DNA of 47,607 nt from Firmicutes bacterium CAG:555 (GCA_000431075.1 HF986910.1:25241-72847), one strand, 5' to 3'. Shown: positions 1-7,825, counted from the stretch's first letter. A program made the numbers and translations. The notes: generated by a model not told the origin, from the letters alone.

Positions 1-92
1 AAGGGGTGTCGTAACCCACCAAGGCAAAAAAGGCGAAAATAACCGAAAGGGCACACTGACAGACGATAGAGTTCAGCTTCCGTCAGCTTATA
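1..92 (-). repeat. Structured dispersed repeat, partial copy A
   Basis: Read on the minus strand, this stretch matches the 5' module of the longer copies at 8419 and 20436: a GCTGACGGAAG-like start, then GAACTCT, a CTGTCAGTG-like arm and a CCCTTTCGG tract. CTGACAGA at 56-63 pairs with TCCGTCAG at 79-86 (8 bp with one wobble), giving the same local hairpin as in the other copies. The remainder runs off the window edge, so the core cannot be seen. It is the only copy on the minus strand, and it lies just past the htpG stop codon. Confidence 0.6.
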
Positions 93-106
93 TTGGGTAG
101 TTCTAA

Positions 107-2029
107 TTAAAACAGTCCCGTAACTAGCTCAGCATAAGTTGTCGGATCTTCGATCTCGACACCGGCAATAAGCTCGGCCTGTGCGTAGAGGATCTTGCTC
201 AGCGCTGCGGCCTTGTCCTTGTCGCCTGCGTCATATGCTTGCTTTATTGCCTTGAACGCACGGTGCTCGCCGTTTAATTCAAGCACACGCTCGGCTCTGA
301 GATTGCGCATTGCCTCGCTCGGGCCGTTGCGGAAATACTTCTCCATCTCGAGCGTCAGACCGCCCTGCGTGGTAAGGCAGCAGGAAGAGGACACCAGCTT
401 GCTCGACAGCGTGACCTTCTTGAGGTTTTCGTCGCCGATGCTCTCGACCATGAAGTCGAAAAGCTCCTTATTCTGCACGGTCTGCTCCTCGGCAGCCTTC
501 TTCTCCTCCTCGGTCTGGAAGCCGAGATCGTCGGTGATGATGTTGGTAAAGGGCTTGCCCTCGTACATACGAAGCTGCTGCAGAACGGTCTCGTCAATGG
601 GGTGCGTGAGGTAGAGTATCTCATAGCCTCTTGAGCGCACATCCTCGCACTGGGGCAGGCTCATTGCGTGCTTGACGGTGTCGGCGGTGCAGTAATAAAT
701 GGCCTTCTGGCTCTCGGGCATATTGTCGTGATACTCCTTGAGCGTCTGCTGGCTCTCCTCGGAGGTGTAGAATATCAGAAGATCCTTGAGGAAGTCGGTG
801 TATCTGCCGTATTCGTCGCACACGCCGCACTTGATGTGGATGCCGAAGTTCTTCCAGAACTGCTCGTACTTGGGGCGGTCGTCCTTCATCATTTTCTCAA
901 GCTCGCCCTTTATCTTCTTTTCAAGGTTCTGACCGATGACCTTGAGCTGGCGGTTGTGCTGAAGTATCTCACGGGAGATATTCAGGCTCAGGTCGGGGGA
1001 ATCGACAACGCCGCGCACAAAGTCGAAGTAATCGTGCACTAACTTGTCGCAGTTTTCCTGAATAAGCACGCCGTTGCAGTAGAGCTTGATGCCCTTCTTG
1101 GTGGCGCCGCTCATCTCATGGTCGATATCCTTGCCCGGGATAAAGAGCATCGCCTTGTAGGACACATTGCCCTCGGCATTCACACGCAAAACGACTGCGG
1201 GGTCGTTCTGGTCACGGCTTGTCTCCTTATACCACTCGGCACATTCCTCGTCGGTGACATCGGCCTTGCTGCGCTGCCAGATGGGCACCATGGAGTTAAC
1301 GGTCTCGGGCTTTGTGACATTGACCTTCTGCATGACGGGGTTGCCGTCCTTGTCGGTCTCGCCGGTGGGCTGCTCCTCCTGACGGGTAATGTCCATGACT
1401 ATCGGCCAGCGGACATAGTCGGAGTATTTCTTGACCAGCGCCTTGAGCTTCCATATCTCGAGGAACGAGCCGTAGATCTCCTCGTCGGTGTCCTCCTTGA
1501 CATGCATGATGACATCCGTGCCGACGGCGTACTTGTCGCAGTCGGTGACGGTGTAGCCGTCAGCGCCGGTGCTCTCCCACTGAACGCCGGTCTCCTCGCC
1601 GTACTTGCGGCTTATAACGGTGACCTTGTCGGCGATCATGAACGCCGAGTAGAAGCCCACGCCGAACTGACCGATGATGGAAAGGTCCTCGCTCTCGGCC
1701 TGGTCTGCGTCCATCTCGCCCTTGAACTTATACGAGCCGGACTTTGCGATAACGCCGAGGTTTGCTTCCGCCTCCGCCTTGGTCATGCCGATGCCGTTGT
1801 CGGACACGGTGATGAGGCGCTTGTCCTTATCGACGGTGATGCGGATACGGTAATCGGCTCTGTCAAGGCCGACCTTATCGTCGGTCAGCGACAGGTAGCA
1901 CAGCTTGTCGATTGCGTCGGATGCGTTGGAGATGATCTCACGCAGGAATATCTCCTTGTTGGTGTAAATTGAGTTGATCATCAGGTCGAGCAGTCTCTTG
2001 CTCTCGGCCTTGAATTGTTTCTTTGCCAT
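107..2029 (-). CDS. htpG: Molecular chaperone HtpG (bacterial Hsp90)
   Basis: This 640-residue protein is a full-length cytosolic Hsp90-family ATP-dependent chaperone that refolds stressed client proteins. The N-terminal GHKL ATPase carries EIISNASDAIDKL (the ATP/Mg-contacting Glu-Asn motif), DNGIGM and a GQFGVGFYSAF lid glycine motif. The middle and C-terminal dimerisation domains follow; the cytosolic Hsp90 MEEVD tail is absent, as expected in bacteria. The start is supported by GGAGGG shortly upstream of the ATG. No CIRCE operator is visible upstream. A short inverted repeat TTCCA-N8-TGGAA (2062-2079) sits in the AT-rich upstream region and might be an operator, but this is only a guess. 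It appears monocistronic and diverges from the COG0523 GTPase gene. Confidence 0.97.
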   Translation of the reverse strand: MAKKQFKAESKRLLDLMINSIYTNKEIFLREIISNASDAIDKLCYLSLTDDKVGLDRADYRIRITVDKDKRLITVSDNGIGMTKAEAEANLGVIAKSGSYKFKGEMDADQAESEDLSIIGQFGVGFYSAFMIADKVTVISRKYGEETGVQWESTGADGYTVTDCDKYAVGTDVIMHVKEDTDEEIYGSFLEIWKLKALVKKYSDYVRWPIVMDITRQEEQPTGETDKDGNPVMQKVNVTKPETVNSMVPIWQRSKADVTDEECAEWYKETSRDQNDPAVVLRVNAEGNVSYKAMLFIPGKDIDHEMSGATKKGIKLYCNGVLIQENCDKLVHDYFDFVRGVVDSPDLSLNISREILQHNRQLKVIGQNLEKKIKGELEKMMKDDRPKYEQFWKNFGIHIKCGVCDEYGRYTDFLKDLLIFYTSEESQQTLKEYHDNMPESQKAIYYCTADTVKHAMSLPQCEDVRSRGYEILYLTHPIDETVLQQLRMYEGKPFTNIITDDLGFQTEEEKKAAEEQTVQNKELFDFMVESIGDENLKKVTLSSKLVSSSCCLTTQGGLTLEMEKYFRNGPSEAMRNLRAERVLELNGEHRAFKAIKQAYDAGDKDKAAALSKILYAQAELIAGVEIEDPTTYAELVTGLF

Positions 2030-2100
2030 ATGTTAACCCTCCAAATATAATACAAACACTATTCCATATACTTTTGGAACATATATTATAACACATTATA

Positions 2101-2342
2101 CCCTCGGTTGACAAGGGGATACACGCCTGACAGCGCCCCTTTTCGGCGCATTCGGGAAAGGAGAACGAATGCCACATCAGCACAATCCGCTGTCAGGTGC
2201 GAAGCAGTTTTGGGAGAGCTGATTTTCGTTCAGGCAAAGGCAAAGCCCGACGGGCATAATGGACATATATGGACTAGGGATTTGACGAAGCATGGGCGGA
2301 AAGCAGCCTGCCAAAACCGTGCATACACTTGTCAGCCGAGGG
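2101..2342 (+). repeat. Structured dispersed repeat, copy B (long form)
   Basis: This 242-bp element nearly fills the htpG-GTPase gap. Its ends form a terminal inverted repeat: CCCTCGGTTGACAAG (2101-2115) against CTTGTCAGCCGAGGG (2328-2342), 14 of 15 Watson-Crick with the last a G-T wobble. Inside is a perfect 10-bp inverted repeat, CCTGACAGCG (2126-2135) with CGCTGTCAGG (2188-2197). The core then runs from GCAGTTTTGG (2204) to CCAAAACCGTGC (ends 2322). In the core the outer stem GTTTTGG/CCAAAAC encloses a second stem made of TTTTCGTTCA (2223-2232) and its GGGCGGAAA partner (2294-2303). The core closely matches copy C and more distantly copies D and E. Nothing in it looks protein-coding. The downstream promoter lies outside the element. 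Confidence 0.8.
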
Positions 2343-2359
2343 TAAAAATATTCAACAGA

Positions 2360-2387
2360 TTGAAAGGCTTGACGAAGATGTTATAAT
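2360..2387 (+). promoter_or_regulatory. Sigma-A-type promoter for the COG0523 GTPase pair
   Basis: TTGAAA (2360-2365) and TATAAT (2382-2387) are separated by 16 bp. The -10 ends 41 nt before the TTG start of the GTPase gene. It lies wholly downstream of the structured repeat, so the repeat would not be in an mRNA started here. Confidence 0.65.
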
Positions 2388-2428
2388 ATAATGTTGTTAA
2401 AAAGTATTATATTTTGGAGGTAATAACC

Positions 2429-3514
2429 TTGACTAAGATAGACATTTTCTCCGGATTTTTAGGCGCCGGCAAGACCACGCTCATCCGCAAGCTCATTGCA
2501 GAGGGCTACAAAAACGAAAAGCTCGTCCTCATCGAGAACGAATTCGGCGAGATCGCCGTTGACGGCGGCTTCCTCAAGGACGCAGGCGTTGAGATAACCG
2601 AGATGAACTCCGGCTGCATCTGCTGCACCCTCGTCGGCGACTTCACGAAGGCGCTTAAAAAGGTCATTGAGGAGCATCACCCCGACCGCATCCTCATCGA
2701 GCCGTCGGGTGTCGGCAAGCTCAGCGATGTCGCAAAGGCAGTCGCAGGCGTCGAGGGTGCAGAGATAGGCGCAAAGGTCACTGTAGTCGATGCCGGCAAG
2801 TGCCGCATGTATATCCGCAACTTCGGCGAATTTTTCAACGACCAGGTGCAGCACGCCGATGTCATCGTCCTCAGCCGCACGGATTCCGCCTCCGACGGCA
2901 AGGTCGTCACCGCAAGCGCCATGCTCTCGCAATTAAACCCCAATGCCACCGTCATCACCACCCCGTGGTCGGAATTAAGCGGCGAGCAGATAGTGCAGGT
3001 CATGGAGCGCATCGACTCCCTGTCGAGCACCATGCAGGAGATGACGCATTTCCACGAGCATGACCACGAGCATGAGCACGAGCACGAGCATGACCACGAG
3101 CACGAGCATGAGCACGAGCATGACCATGACCATGAGCATGAGCATGAGCATCACCATGACCACGACCACGGCGACCACTGCTCCTGCGGCTGCGGTCACG
3201 ACCACGACCATGACCATGCAGGTCACCACCATGCCGACGAGGTGTTCACCTCCTGGGGCGTTGAGACGCCGAAGAAGTTCAGTGAAGAGGAAATTCGCGA
3301 AAAGCTCAGCGAGCTTGACGATTGCAGGCACTACGGCACCATCCTTCGTGCCAAGGGCTTTGTCGATTCCCCCGACGGCGAGTGGGTGTACTTTGACTAT
3401 GTTCCGGGCGAGGTCGATATTCGCCGCGGCGGCGCTGCCGTCACCGGCAGGATCTGCGTCATCGGTTCAAAGATAAACGAGCAGGCTATCAAGGAGCTGT
3501 TTAACATTGAGTGA
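2429..3514 (+). CDS. COG0523 (CobW/ZNG-type) GTPase with His-rich metal-binding loop
   Basis: This 361-residue protein is a G3E GTPase of the COG0523 family, predicted to hand a metal ion (often zinc) to client proteins in the cytosol. It shows a Walker A motif GFLGAGKTT (9-17), the family signature CICC (63-66), EPSG (91-94) and a degenerate SRTD base-recognition motif. Residues 207-268 are almost entirely His-Glu/His-Asp repeats plus CSCGCG, a likely metal sponge. A CobW C-terminal domain follows. An in-frame upstream TTG (2414) overlaps the GGAGG ribosome site; the TTG at 2429, 8 nt after GGAGG, is the better start. It is translationally coupled to the next gene. The metal is not determined by the sequence. 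Confidence 0.9.
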   Translation: MTKIDIFSGFLGAGKTTLIRKLIAEGYKNEKLVLIENEFGEIAVDGGFLKDAGVEITEMNSGCICCTLVGDFTKALKKVIEEHHPDRILIEPSGVGKLSDVAKAVAGVEGAEIGAKVTVVDAGKCRMYIRNFGEFFNDQVQHADVIVLSRTDSASDGKVVTASAMLSQLNPNATVITTPWSELSGEQIVQVMERIDSLSSTMQEMTHFHEHDHEHEHEHEHDHEHEHEHEHDHDHEHEHEHHHDHDHGDHCSCGCGHDHDHDHAGHHHADEVFTSWGVETPKKFSEEEIREKLSELDDCRHYGTILRAKGFVDSPDGEWVYFDYVPGEVDIRRGGAAVTGRICVIGSKINEQAIKELFNIE

Positions 3515-4457
3515 AATTAAAGATGTACCCGTATTCCTGTTTACGGGCTTTCTGGAAAGCGGCAAGACGAAGTTTATTCAGGAGACGCTGGAGGACAAGC
3601 GCTTTAACTCCGGCGAGCGCACGCTGCTGATCGTCTGCGAGGAGGGCGAGGAGGAGTACGCCCCCGACCAGTTTTCCGGCAAAAATGTGTTCATAAAGGT
3701 CGTCGAGGAGCCCGAGGAGCTTAATCGCCCCAACCTGCGCAAGTGGCTTGAGGAGACAAACAGCGAGCGTGTCGTTATCGAGTATAACGGTATGTGGATG
3801 CTCGACGATCTGTATCAGGCGCTGCCGGAAATGTGGATGGTGTATCAGGAGTTTCTGTTCGCCGACGCCCGCACCTTTGTAAGCTACAACGCCAACATGC
3901 GCAACCTCGTGTACGACAAGCTAAAAAGCGCCGAGCTCGTGGTATTCAACCGCTACGACGACTCCATCGACCGCATGACCCTGCACAAGATAGTCCGCGG
4001 CGCATCACGCAGAAGCGATATTGCCTACGAGTACGCCGACGGCAATGTGCAGTACGACGATATCGAAGACCCCCTGCCGTTCGATGTGAACGCACCCATC
4101 ATCGAGATAGGCGATGACGACTACGCCATCTGGTACCGTGACCTTTCCGAGGAGCCGCAGAAGTACGAGAACAAGACCGTGCGCTTCAAGTGCCGCTACC
4201 TCAAGCGCAAAAAGGTGCCCGCAGGCAGCTTCATCGTAGGCCGCCATGTCATGACCTGCTGCGCCGAGGATATCCAGTTTGCCGGTCTCATCTGCAAGTG
4301 GGACGGCTGGGAGAGCATCACCGGCGACTCGTGGCACATCCTCACGGCGAGGATAAATCACAAGTTCAGCCGTGCCTACGGCAAAAAGGGTCCGGTGCTG
4401 ACCTATATCTCAGACGAGCCGTGCGAAGTCCCCGAAAACCCCGTGGCAAGCTTCTGA
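3507..4457 (+). CDS. COG0523-like GTPase with DUF1980-type C-terminus
   Basis: The 316-residue product starts at a TTG that overlaps the previous gene by 8 nt and follows AAGGAG, so the two are translationally coupled. The N-terminal half is a P-loop domain (GFLESGKTK near 14-22, NRYD as guanine-recognition motif) but lacks the CxCC signature of the upstream partner. The C-terminal half carries an MTCCAEDIQFAGL segment resembling DUF1980/TIGR03943 proteins (YcgQ-like), normally encoded beside a DUF318 permease; no permease is encoded here. It probably acts with the upstream GTPase in metal handling. The exact role is unknown, and the DUF1980 similarity is by eye only. Confidence 0.75.
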   Translation: MSEIKDVPVFLFTGFLESGKTKFIQETLEDKRFNSGERTLLIVCEEGEEEYAPDQFSGKNVFIKVVEEPEELNRPNLRKWLEETNSERVVIEYNGMWMLDDLYQALPEMWMVYQEFLFADARTFVSYNANMRNLVYDKLKSAELVVFNRYDDSIDRMTLHKIVRGASRRSDIAYEYADGNVQYDDIEDPLPFDVNAPIIEIGDDDYAIWYRDLSEEPQKYENKTVRFKCRYLKRKKVPAGSFIVGRHVMTCCAEDIQFAGLICKWDGWESITGDSWHILTARINHKFSRAYGKKGPVLTYISDEPCEVPENPVASF

Positions 4458-4492
4458 ACGCCGAAAACGGCGAAAAATCGACCGAAAACGAC

Positions 4493-4530
4493 AAAATCAC
4501 GCAAACATTGTAATTGTTTGCGTGATTTTT
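4493..4530 (+). terminator. Rho-independent terminator after the GTPase pair
   Basis: A perfect 15-bp inverted repeat (4493-4507 with 4515-4529) with a 7-nt loop, whose 3' arm ends in a T run. It lies 36 nt after the stop codon. Confidence 0.85.
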
Positions 4531-4541
4531 TCAAATTATTG

Positions 4542-4570
4542 TAGACATTTTCACAATATTCGTTTATAAT
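4542..4570 (+). promoter_or_regulatory. Sigma-A-type promoter for the zinc-ribbon genes
   Basis: TAGACA (4542-4547) and TATAAT (4565-4570) with a 17-bp spacer, located between the preceding terminator and the first zinc-ribbon gene. Confidence 0.6.
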
Positions 4571-4620
4571 TTAGACATAATTCGGCAAAGCATTAGCGGC
4601 TTTGCTTGTTGGAAGACAAC

Positions 4621-4941
4621 ATGAAATACTGTACACACTGCGGAGCAGAAATGCTCGACGACGCCGTTGTCTGCGTAAAGTGCGGCTGTGCCGTTGATGA
4701 ACCGGCAAAAGCAACGGACAACGACGGCACCATGAAGCTTCTCGTCAAGATCTTCATGATCCTCGGCTGCATCGCGATCGGCTGGACGCTCATCCCGCTG
4801 GCATGGTGCATCCCCATGACCGTCAGCGCCTTCAGAAAGCTTGATGCCGGCGAAAAGTTCAGCACCGGCTTTAAGGTCTGCACTCTCATCTTTGTAAGCC
4901 TGGTAGCGGGCATCATCATGCTCTGCTCGGACGATATGTAA
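4621..4941 (+). CDS. Zinc-ribbon membrane protein
   Basis: This small protein of 106 residues starts at the ATG preceded by TTGGAAG; an upstream in-frame TTG is less likely. An N-terminal zinc ribbon (MKYCTHCGAEM...CVKCG) is followed by two hydrophobic segments (roughly residues 40-65 and 82-101). The zinc-ribbon plus membrane-segment layout is common in Clostridia. It is probably co-transcribed with the next gene, which has the same N-terminal ribbon (14-nt gap). Function is unknown. Confidence 0.8.
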   Translation: MKYCTHCGAEMLDDAVVCVKCGCAVDEPAKATDNDGTMKLLVKIFMILGCIAIGWTLIPLAWCIPMTVSAFRKLDAGEKFSTGFKVCTLIFVSLVAGIIMLCSDDM

Positions 4942-4954
4942 AGGAGAATAATCT

Positions 4955-5434
4955 ATGAAGACTTGCACAAAATGCGGCACTCAGATGGCCGACGAAGCCG
5001 TTGTCTGCCCTAACTGCGGCTGCGGCGCTGCCCCTGCGGTTCAGCTTAGCACCAACAGAAGCCTGCTCAAGTACATTCTGCTGGGCATCATCACCCTCGG
5101 CATTTACGACATCGTCGTGATGAGCAAGGTCAGCACCGACATCAACCTGATCGCAACCAAGTACGACGGCAAAAAGACCATGCACTTCTGCCTGGTGTTC
5201 TTCCTGTTCTCTTGGCTCACCCTCGGCATCGTGCCCCTCGTCTGGCACCACAAAATGTCCGCCCGTGTCGGCACCGAGCTTGCCCGCCGTGGTATCGACT
5301 ACAGCTTCGGCGCAAGCACCTTCTGGCTGTGGGGCATCCTCGGCTCGATCATCGTCGTCGGCCCGTTTATCTACACCTACAAGCTGCTCAAGAGCATGAA
5401 CCTGCTCGCAGCCGACTACAACGCAAAGGGCTGA
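4955..5434 (+). CDS. Zinc-ribbon DUF4234-like membrane protein
   Basis: The 159-residue product has an N-terminal zinc ribbon (CTKCGTQM...CPNCGCG) and then a DUF4234-like domain: LLKYILLGIITLGIYDIV, a conserved hydrophobic region with an N-D-I-N-type tail, and two further membrane segments (about 72-92 and 116-138). GGAG-type ribosome site (AAAGGAG) precedes the ATG. It pairs with the upstream zinc-ribbon gene and is closed by a strong terminator. The role is unknown; a membrane-associated scaffold or stress role is only a possibility. Confidence 0.8.
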   Translation: MKTCTKCGTQMADEAVVCPNCGCGAAPAVQLSTNRSLLKYILLGIITLGIYDIVVMSKVSTDINLIATKYDGKKTMHFCLVFFLFSWLTLGIVPLVWHHKMSARVGTELARRGIDYSFGASTFWLWGILGSIIVVGPFIYTYKLLKSMNLLAADYNAKG

Positions 5435-5475
5435 AGCTTGCCGAAAGCGTCGATTACTTGACCAAAAGCAAAAAA

Positions 5476-5506
5476 ACACGCGGATCGAAAGATCCGCGTG
5501 TTTTTT
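5476..5506. terminator. Bidirectional rho-independent terminator
   Basis: ACACGCGGATC (5476-5486), GAAA tetraloop, GATCCGCGTGT (5491-5501), followed by a T run and preceded by an A run. It serves both the DUF4234 gene and the converging transporter gene. Confidence 0.92.
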
Positions 5507-6379
5507 CTATTCTTTCGCAGTCTCGCTTATTATCGCAGAGCCGATGATGAGCACTGCGCCGACTATGCCGAGCGGGGTGAGGCTTTCGTGCAGGACGGCA
5601 GCCGACAAAAGCAGCGCAAACACGGGGTCTATATAGCTCAGGACCGCAACGGTCTGCGCCCTGAGCCGCTGCATGCTGCCGAAATACAAAGCGTAGGTGA
5701 TGCCCGTGTGAACGATGCCGACAAGCAGCACCGTGCCGACACCGGCAGCGCTCATCGAAAGGTCGGGCACGCCCTCGGTCAGCAGCACATACGGTATCAT
5801 CACAAGCGCCGCACCGGCAAGCTGGATGATGGTCTTTGCGTAAATGTCCCCGACGACGATCTTTTTGTTTAAGATGATGACCGTTGCATAAAAGGCCGCC
5901 GCACCGAGGCCGAAAAGTATGCCACGAATGTCCTGCACCTGTCCGGCGCCGCCGCTGAGCACGCCCGAAACAAACAGCATACCGACGATTGCGGCAAAAG
6001 CGCAGGCAAGCCGCTTTGCGCCGAGCCTTTCACGGAACACTATCGGCGAAAGCAGTATGACGATGGTCGGCTGCATGTAGTAGCACATGGTCGCCGCCGC
6101 AACGGTGGTGTAATTATACGCCTCAAAAAGCAGCATCCAGTTAAGCCCCATGACAGCGCCCGTTAAGACGAGCCAAAGCGTGGCTTTGCGCTCGGGCAGC
6201 TTCAGCCTGCCGCCCCGCACAAGCACGAAAACGAGCAAAAACACGCTGCCGAGCACACCTCGGCACAGCGCCAGCATCGCCGACGACAGCGGCACATATC
6301 TTCGCACCACCCCGAGCGTTCCGAATATCAGCATCGAGCCGATGAGCGCAATATATGATTTAAAATTTTCCTTGTTCAT
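5507..6379 (-). CDS. EamA/DMT-family transporter
   Basis: The 290-residue protein is a drug/metabolite transporter superfamily permease with about ten membrane helices arranged as two EamA repeats (roughly 8-140 and 150-286). The repeat hallmarks are visible: an early GTLGVVRRY, an ATMCYYMQPTIVILLSP segment closing the first repeat and AVLSYIDPVFALLLSA in the second. The ATG follows TGGAG, and a consensus promoter lies upstream. The substrate (amino acid, purine or other metabolite) cannot be told from sequence. It is monocistronic and convergent with the DUF4234 gene. Confidence 0.92.
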   Translation of the reverse strand: MNKENFKSYIALIGSMLIFGTLGVVRRYVPLSSAMLALCRGVLGSVFLLVFVLVRGGRLKLPERKATLWLVLTGAVMGLNWMLLFEAYNYTTVAAATMCYYMQPTIVILLSPIVFRERLGAKRLACAFAAIVGMLFVSGVLSGGAGQVQDIRGILFGLGAAAFYATVIILNKKIVVGDIYAKTIIQLAGAALVMIPYVLLTEGVPDLSMSAAGVGTVLLVGIVHTGITYALYFGSMQRLRAQTVAVLSYIDPVFALLLSAAVLHESLTPLGIVGAVLIIGSAIISETAKE

Positions 6380-6406
6380 GTGATTTCTCCAATCAATATG
6401 GAGGTA

Positions 6407-6435
6407 ATTTTACAACTCGGCTTTTCGTCTGTCAA
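6407..6435 (-). promoter_or_regulatory. Consensus promoter for the EamA transporter
   Basis: On the minus strand TTGACA (6435-6430) and TAAAAT (6412-6407) are 17 bp apart. Just upstream are two small hairpins: GAAATGT/ACATTTC (6441-6458) and CGACA/TGTCG (6460-6472, followed by T-rich sequence on the plus strand). These could be operator or terminator structures. The rest of the gap to 6611 is AT-rich, with nothing else recognised. Confidence 0.75.
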
Positions 6436-6611
6436 GAATGGAAATGTTTCGACATTTCTCGACAGCTTGTCGGTTTTTAAAGTTTTTTAATTAAATTAAT
6501 CGAAAAATCTAAAATATTTGTAATGTTCATCGAAATTCGCCGTCATTATGAGTGAGCCGGTTGAAGGGGAGCCGGTTCGGTTGCCGAATTTAATTGAACG
6601 GAGACTTTTTA

Positions 6612-7388
6612 ATGACCACCTCCCGCAAGACCCGCACCCTTCGGGTACTAAGCGTATTCCTCGCAGCAGTTATTTTGCTTTGTGCGGCGCTGTCGCCGCA
6701 GGCAAACGCAGCCTCAAGCGCAAGCAATTACGAAAATGCCGTCCTGTTCTGGACGAATGTCGAAAGAAGCAGGCACGGCCTTTCGAAGCTCAAGACCACC
6801 GACGCTCTCTGCGATGCGTCCGGCGTGCGTGCAAAGGAGCTCTACAAAAAATTCAGCCACACAAGACCGAGCGGCAGAAAGTGGACTACCGCACTCAGTG
6901 CCGAGAGTGTTAAGTACCGCTCCGCCGCAGAAAACATAGCCCGGGGCTACACCAGCCCCTGCTCCGTCGTCAAGGCATGGATGGAGTCCAGCGGACACAG
7001 GAGCGCAATTTTAAACAGCAAATACTCCTACCTCGGCGTCGGCCTGTATTACACCCAGTCGGGTAAGAAGTATCACTGGGATCAGCTTTTCACCGGCGGC
7101 GTGAGCTACTCGAACGCATACGGCACCTACAATGTTTCCCCCAAGGGCCTGAGCGTCAACAAGTCGAGCATTAAGCTGTCCAAGGGCAGCTCGACCACCA
7201 TAACCGGCACGCCGTCACCGGTATACGCCACCGCCGTTGTCACCTGCAAGAGCTCGAACTCATCGGTCGTGAAGGTCACCGGCACGGAGGTCAATGTCAT
7301 CACGATAAAGGGCGTTAAGGCCGGCACGGCAAAGCTCACCGTCAAGTGCGGCTCATACTCCAAAACAGTCAGTGTAACCGTCAGATAA
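6612..7388 (+). CDS. Secreted CAP/SCP-domain protein with Big2 domain
   Basis: This 258-residue protein begins with a basic n-region and a hydrophobic stretch ending near AxA (QANAASS), a signal peptide. A CAP (SCP/PR1, YkwD-like) domain spans about 38-175: it has an early ENAVLFWTNVERSRHGLSKL helix, SHTRPSGRKW, AAENIARG and SGHRSAILNSKYSYLGVG. The C-terminus is a bacterial Ig-like Big2 domain (about 180-258). Such proteins are exported to the cell surface; the biochemical role of bacterial CAP domains is mostly unclear. The ATG follows CGGAG; the in-frame TTG 18 nt upstream overlaps this site and is rejected. Confidence 0.9.
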   Translation: MTTSRKTRTLRVLSVFLAAVILLCAALSPQANAASSASNYENAVLFWTNVERSRHGLSKLKTTDALCDASGVRAKELYKKFSHTRPSGRKWTTALSAESVKYRSAAENIARGYTSPCSVVKAWMESSGHRSAILNSKYSYLGVGLYYTQSGKKYHWDQLFTGGVSYSNAYGTYNVSPKGLSVNKSSIKLSKGSSTTITGTPSPVYATAVVTCKSSNSSVVKVTGTEVNVITIKGVKAGTAKLTVKCGSYSKTVSVTVR

Positions 7389-7507
7389 GGCTTCTTTTCG
7401 GCTCCACACGGCCGAGACACCGCCTTTTCGGACTTAGCCTGCCGCAGCATGCGGCCTTCGGCGCAGGGCTCTCCTCCCGCTCCGCCGGAGATATTCACTT
7501 TAGCCAA

Positions 7508-7561
7508 GGCAAAGGGCGGCCGACCCACATCGGCAGCGGCGTAAGCCCATCGCCCTTTGCC
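7508..7561. repeat. Large intergenic inverted repeat
   Basis: GGCAAAGGGCG (7508-7518) pairs perfectly with CGCCCTTTGCC (7551-7561). Inside the loop GCCGA/TCGGC makes a second hairpin. It has no T run, so it is not a typical terminator. The rest of 7389-7603 shows nothing recognisable. Confidence 0.6.
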
Positions 7562-7603
7562 TCACCAAAATCTCCTACATATTCCTTTCTCCACCCCCCA
7601 ACA

Positions 7604-7645
7604 GCACCCGATGCTTCTCCCCCGAGGCATCGGGTGCACATTTTT
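7604..7645 (+). terminator. Rho-independent terminator after the CAP gene
   Basis: GCACCCGATGC (7604-7614) and GCATCGGGTGC (7627-7637), a perfect 11-bp stem followed by ACATTTTTATT. Confidence 0.85.
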
Positions 7646-7683
7646 ATTCTAACATTCTTACCTGCATTTTTTAAATTACCCTA

Positions 7684-7712
7684 TTGAAAAAGCGTGCATT
7701 GTGTGGTAGAAT
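7684..7712 (+). promoter_or_regulatory. Sigma-A promoter of the DUF3793-flavodoxin locus
   Basis: TTGAAA (7684-7689) and TAGAAT (7707-7712), 17-bp spacer. The predicted start of transcription (about 7719) lies directly before the first palindromic operator. Confidence 0.8.
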
Positions 7713-7723
7713 ACTTTCACATC

Positions 7724-7741
7724 AGTTAGCGCTGGCTAACT
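7724..7741. promoter_or_regulatory. Palindromic operator 1 (GTTAGC-N4-GCTAAC)
   Basis: AGTTAGC-gctg-GCTAACT, 7-bp arms. It begins about 5 nt after the predicted transcription start, a repressor position. The half-sites resemble the TTAG...CTAA cores of DtxR/IdeR-type metal-regulator boxes; assignment to such a regulator is inference. Confidence 0.7.
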
Positions 7742-7757
7742 GCAACAGGCCGCACGA

Positions 7758-7780
7758 GCTGCCGTCGGGCGGCTTTTAAT
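7758..7780 (+). terminator. Possible leader attenuator hairpin
   Basis: GCTGCC (7758-7763), loop GTCG, GGCGGC (7768-7773) followed by TTTTAAT. It is a short terminator-like structure in the DUF3793 leader, between the two operators. The small stem and short T run make it uncertain. Confidence 0.35.
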
Positions 7781-7788
7781 AAGCCCAT

Positions 7789-7808
7789 GAGTTAGCGGTT
7801 GCTAACTC
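7789..7808. promoter_or_regulatory. Palindromic operator 2 (GTTAGC-N4-GCTAAC)
   Basis: GAGTTAGC-ggtt-GCTAACTC, 8-bp arms and the same 4-nt spacer as operator 1, 66 bp downstream of it and directly upstream of the AAAGGAG ribosome site. Two matching sites suggest cooperative binding or looping. Confidence 0.7.
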
Positions 7809-7825
7809 AAGAAAGGAGACCCGCA

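Noticed and set aside
1118..1972. Plus-strand 284-codon open frame opposite htpG
   Set aside because: It lies wholly within htpG, has no ribosome site and shows no family motif; high-GC codon bias opens antisense frames throughout this window.
2030..2100. CIRCE heat-shock operator before htpG
   Set aside because: No TTAGCACTC-N9-GAGTGCTAA match; only a weak TTCCA-N8-TGGAA repeat is present.
2108..2386. Short open frame across structured repeat B
   Set aside because: It covers a hairpin-rich repeat, differs in frame from the other copies and has no ribosome site.
2975..3331. Long open frames on both strands across the His-rich segment of the GTPase gene
   Set aside because: They are shadows of a repetitive GAGCAT/GACCAC codon pattern; the plus-strand GTPase frame has clear family motifs and a ribosome site.
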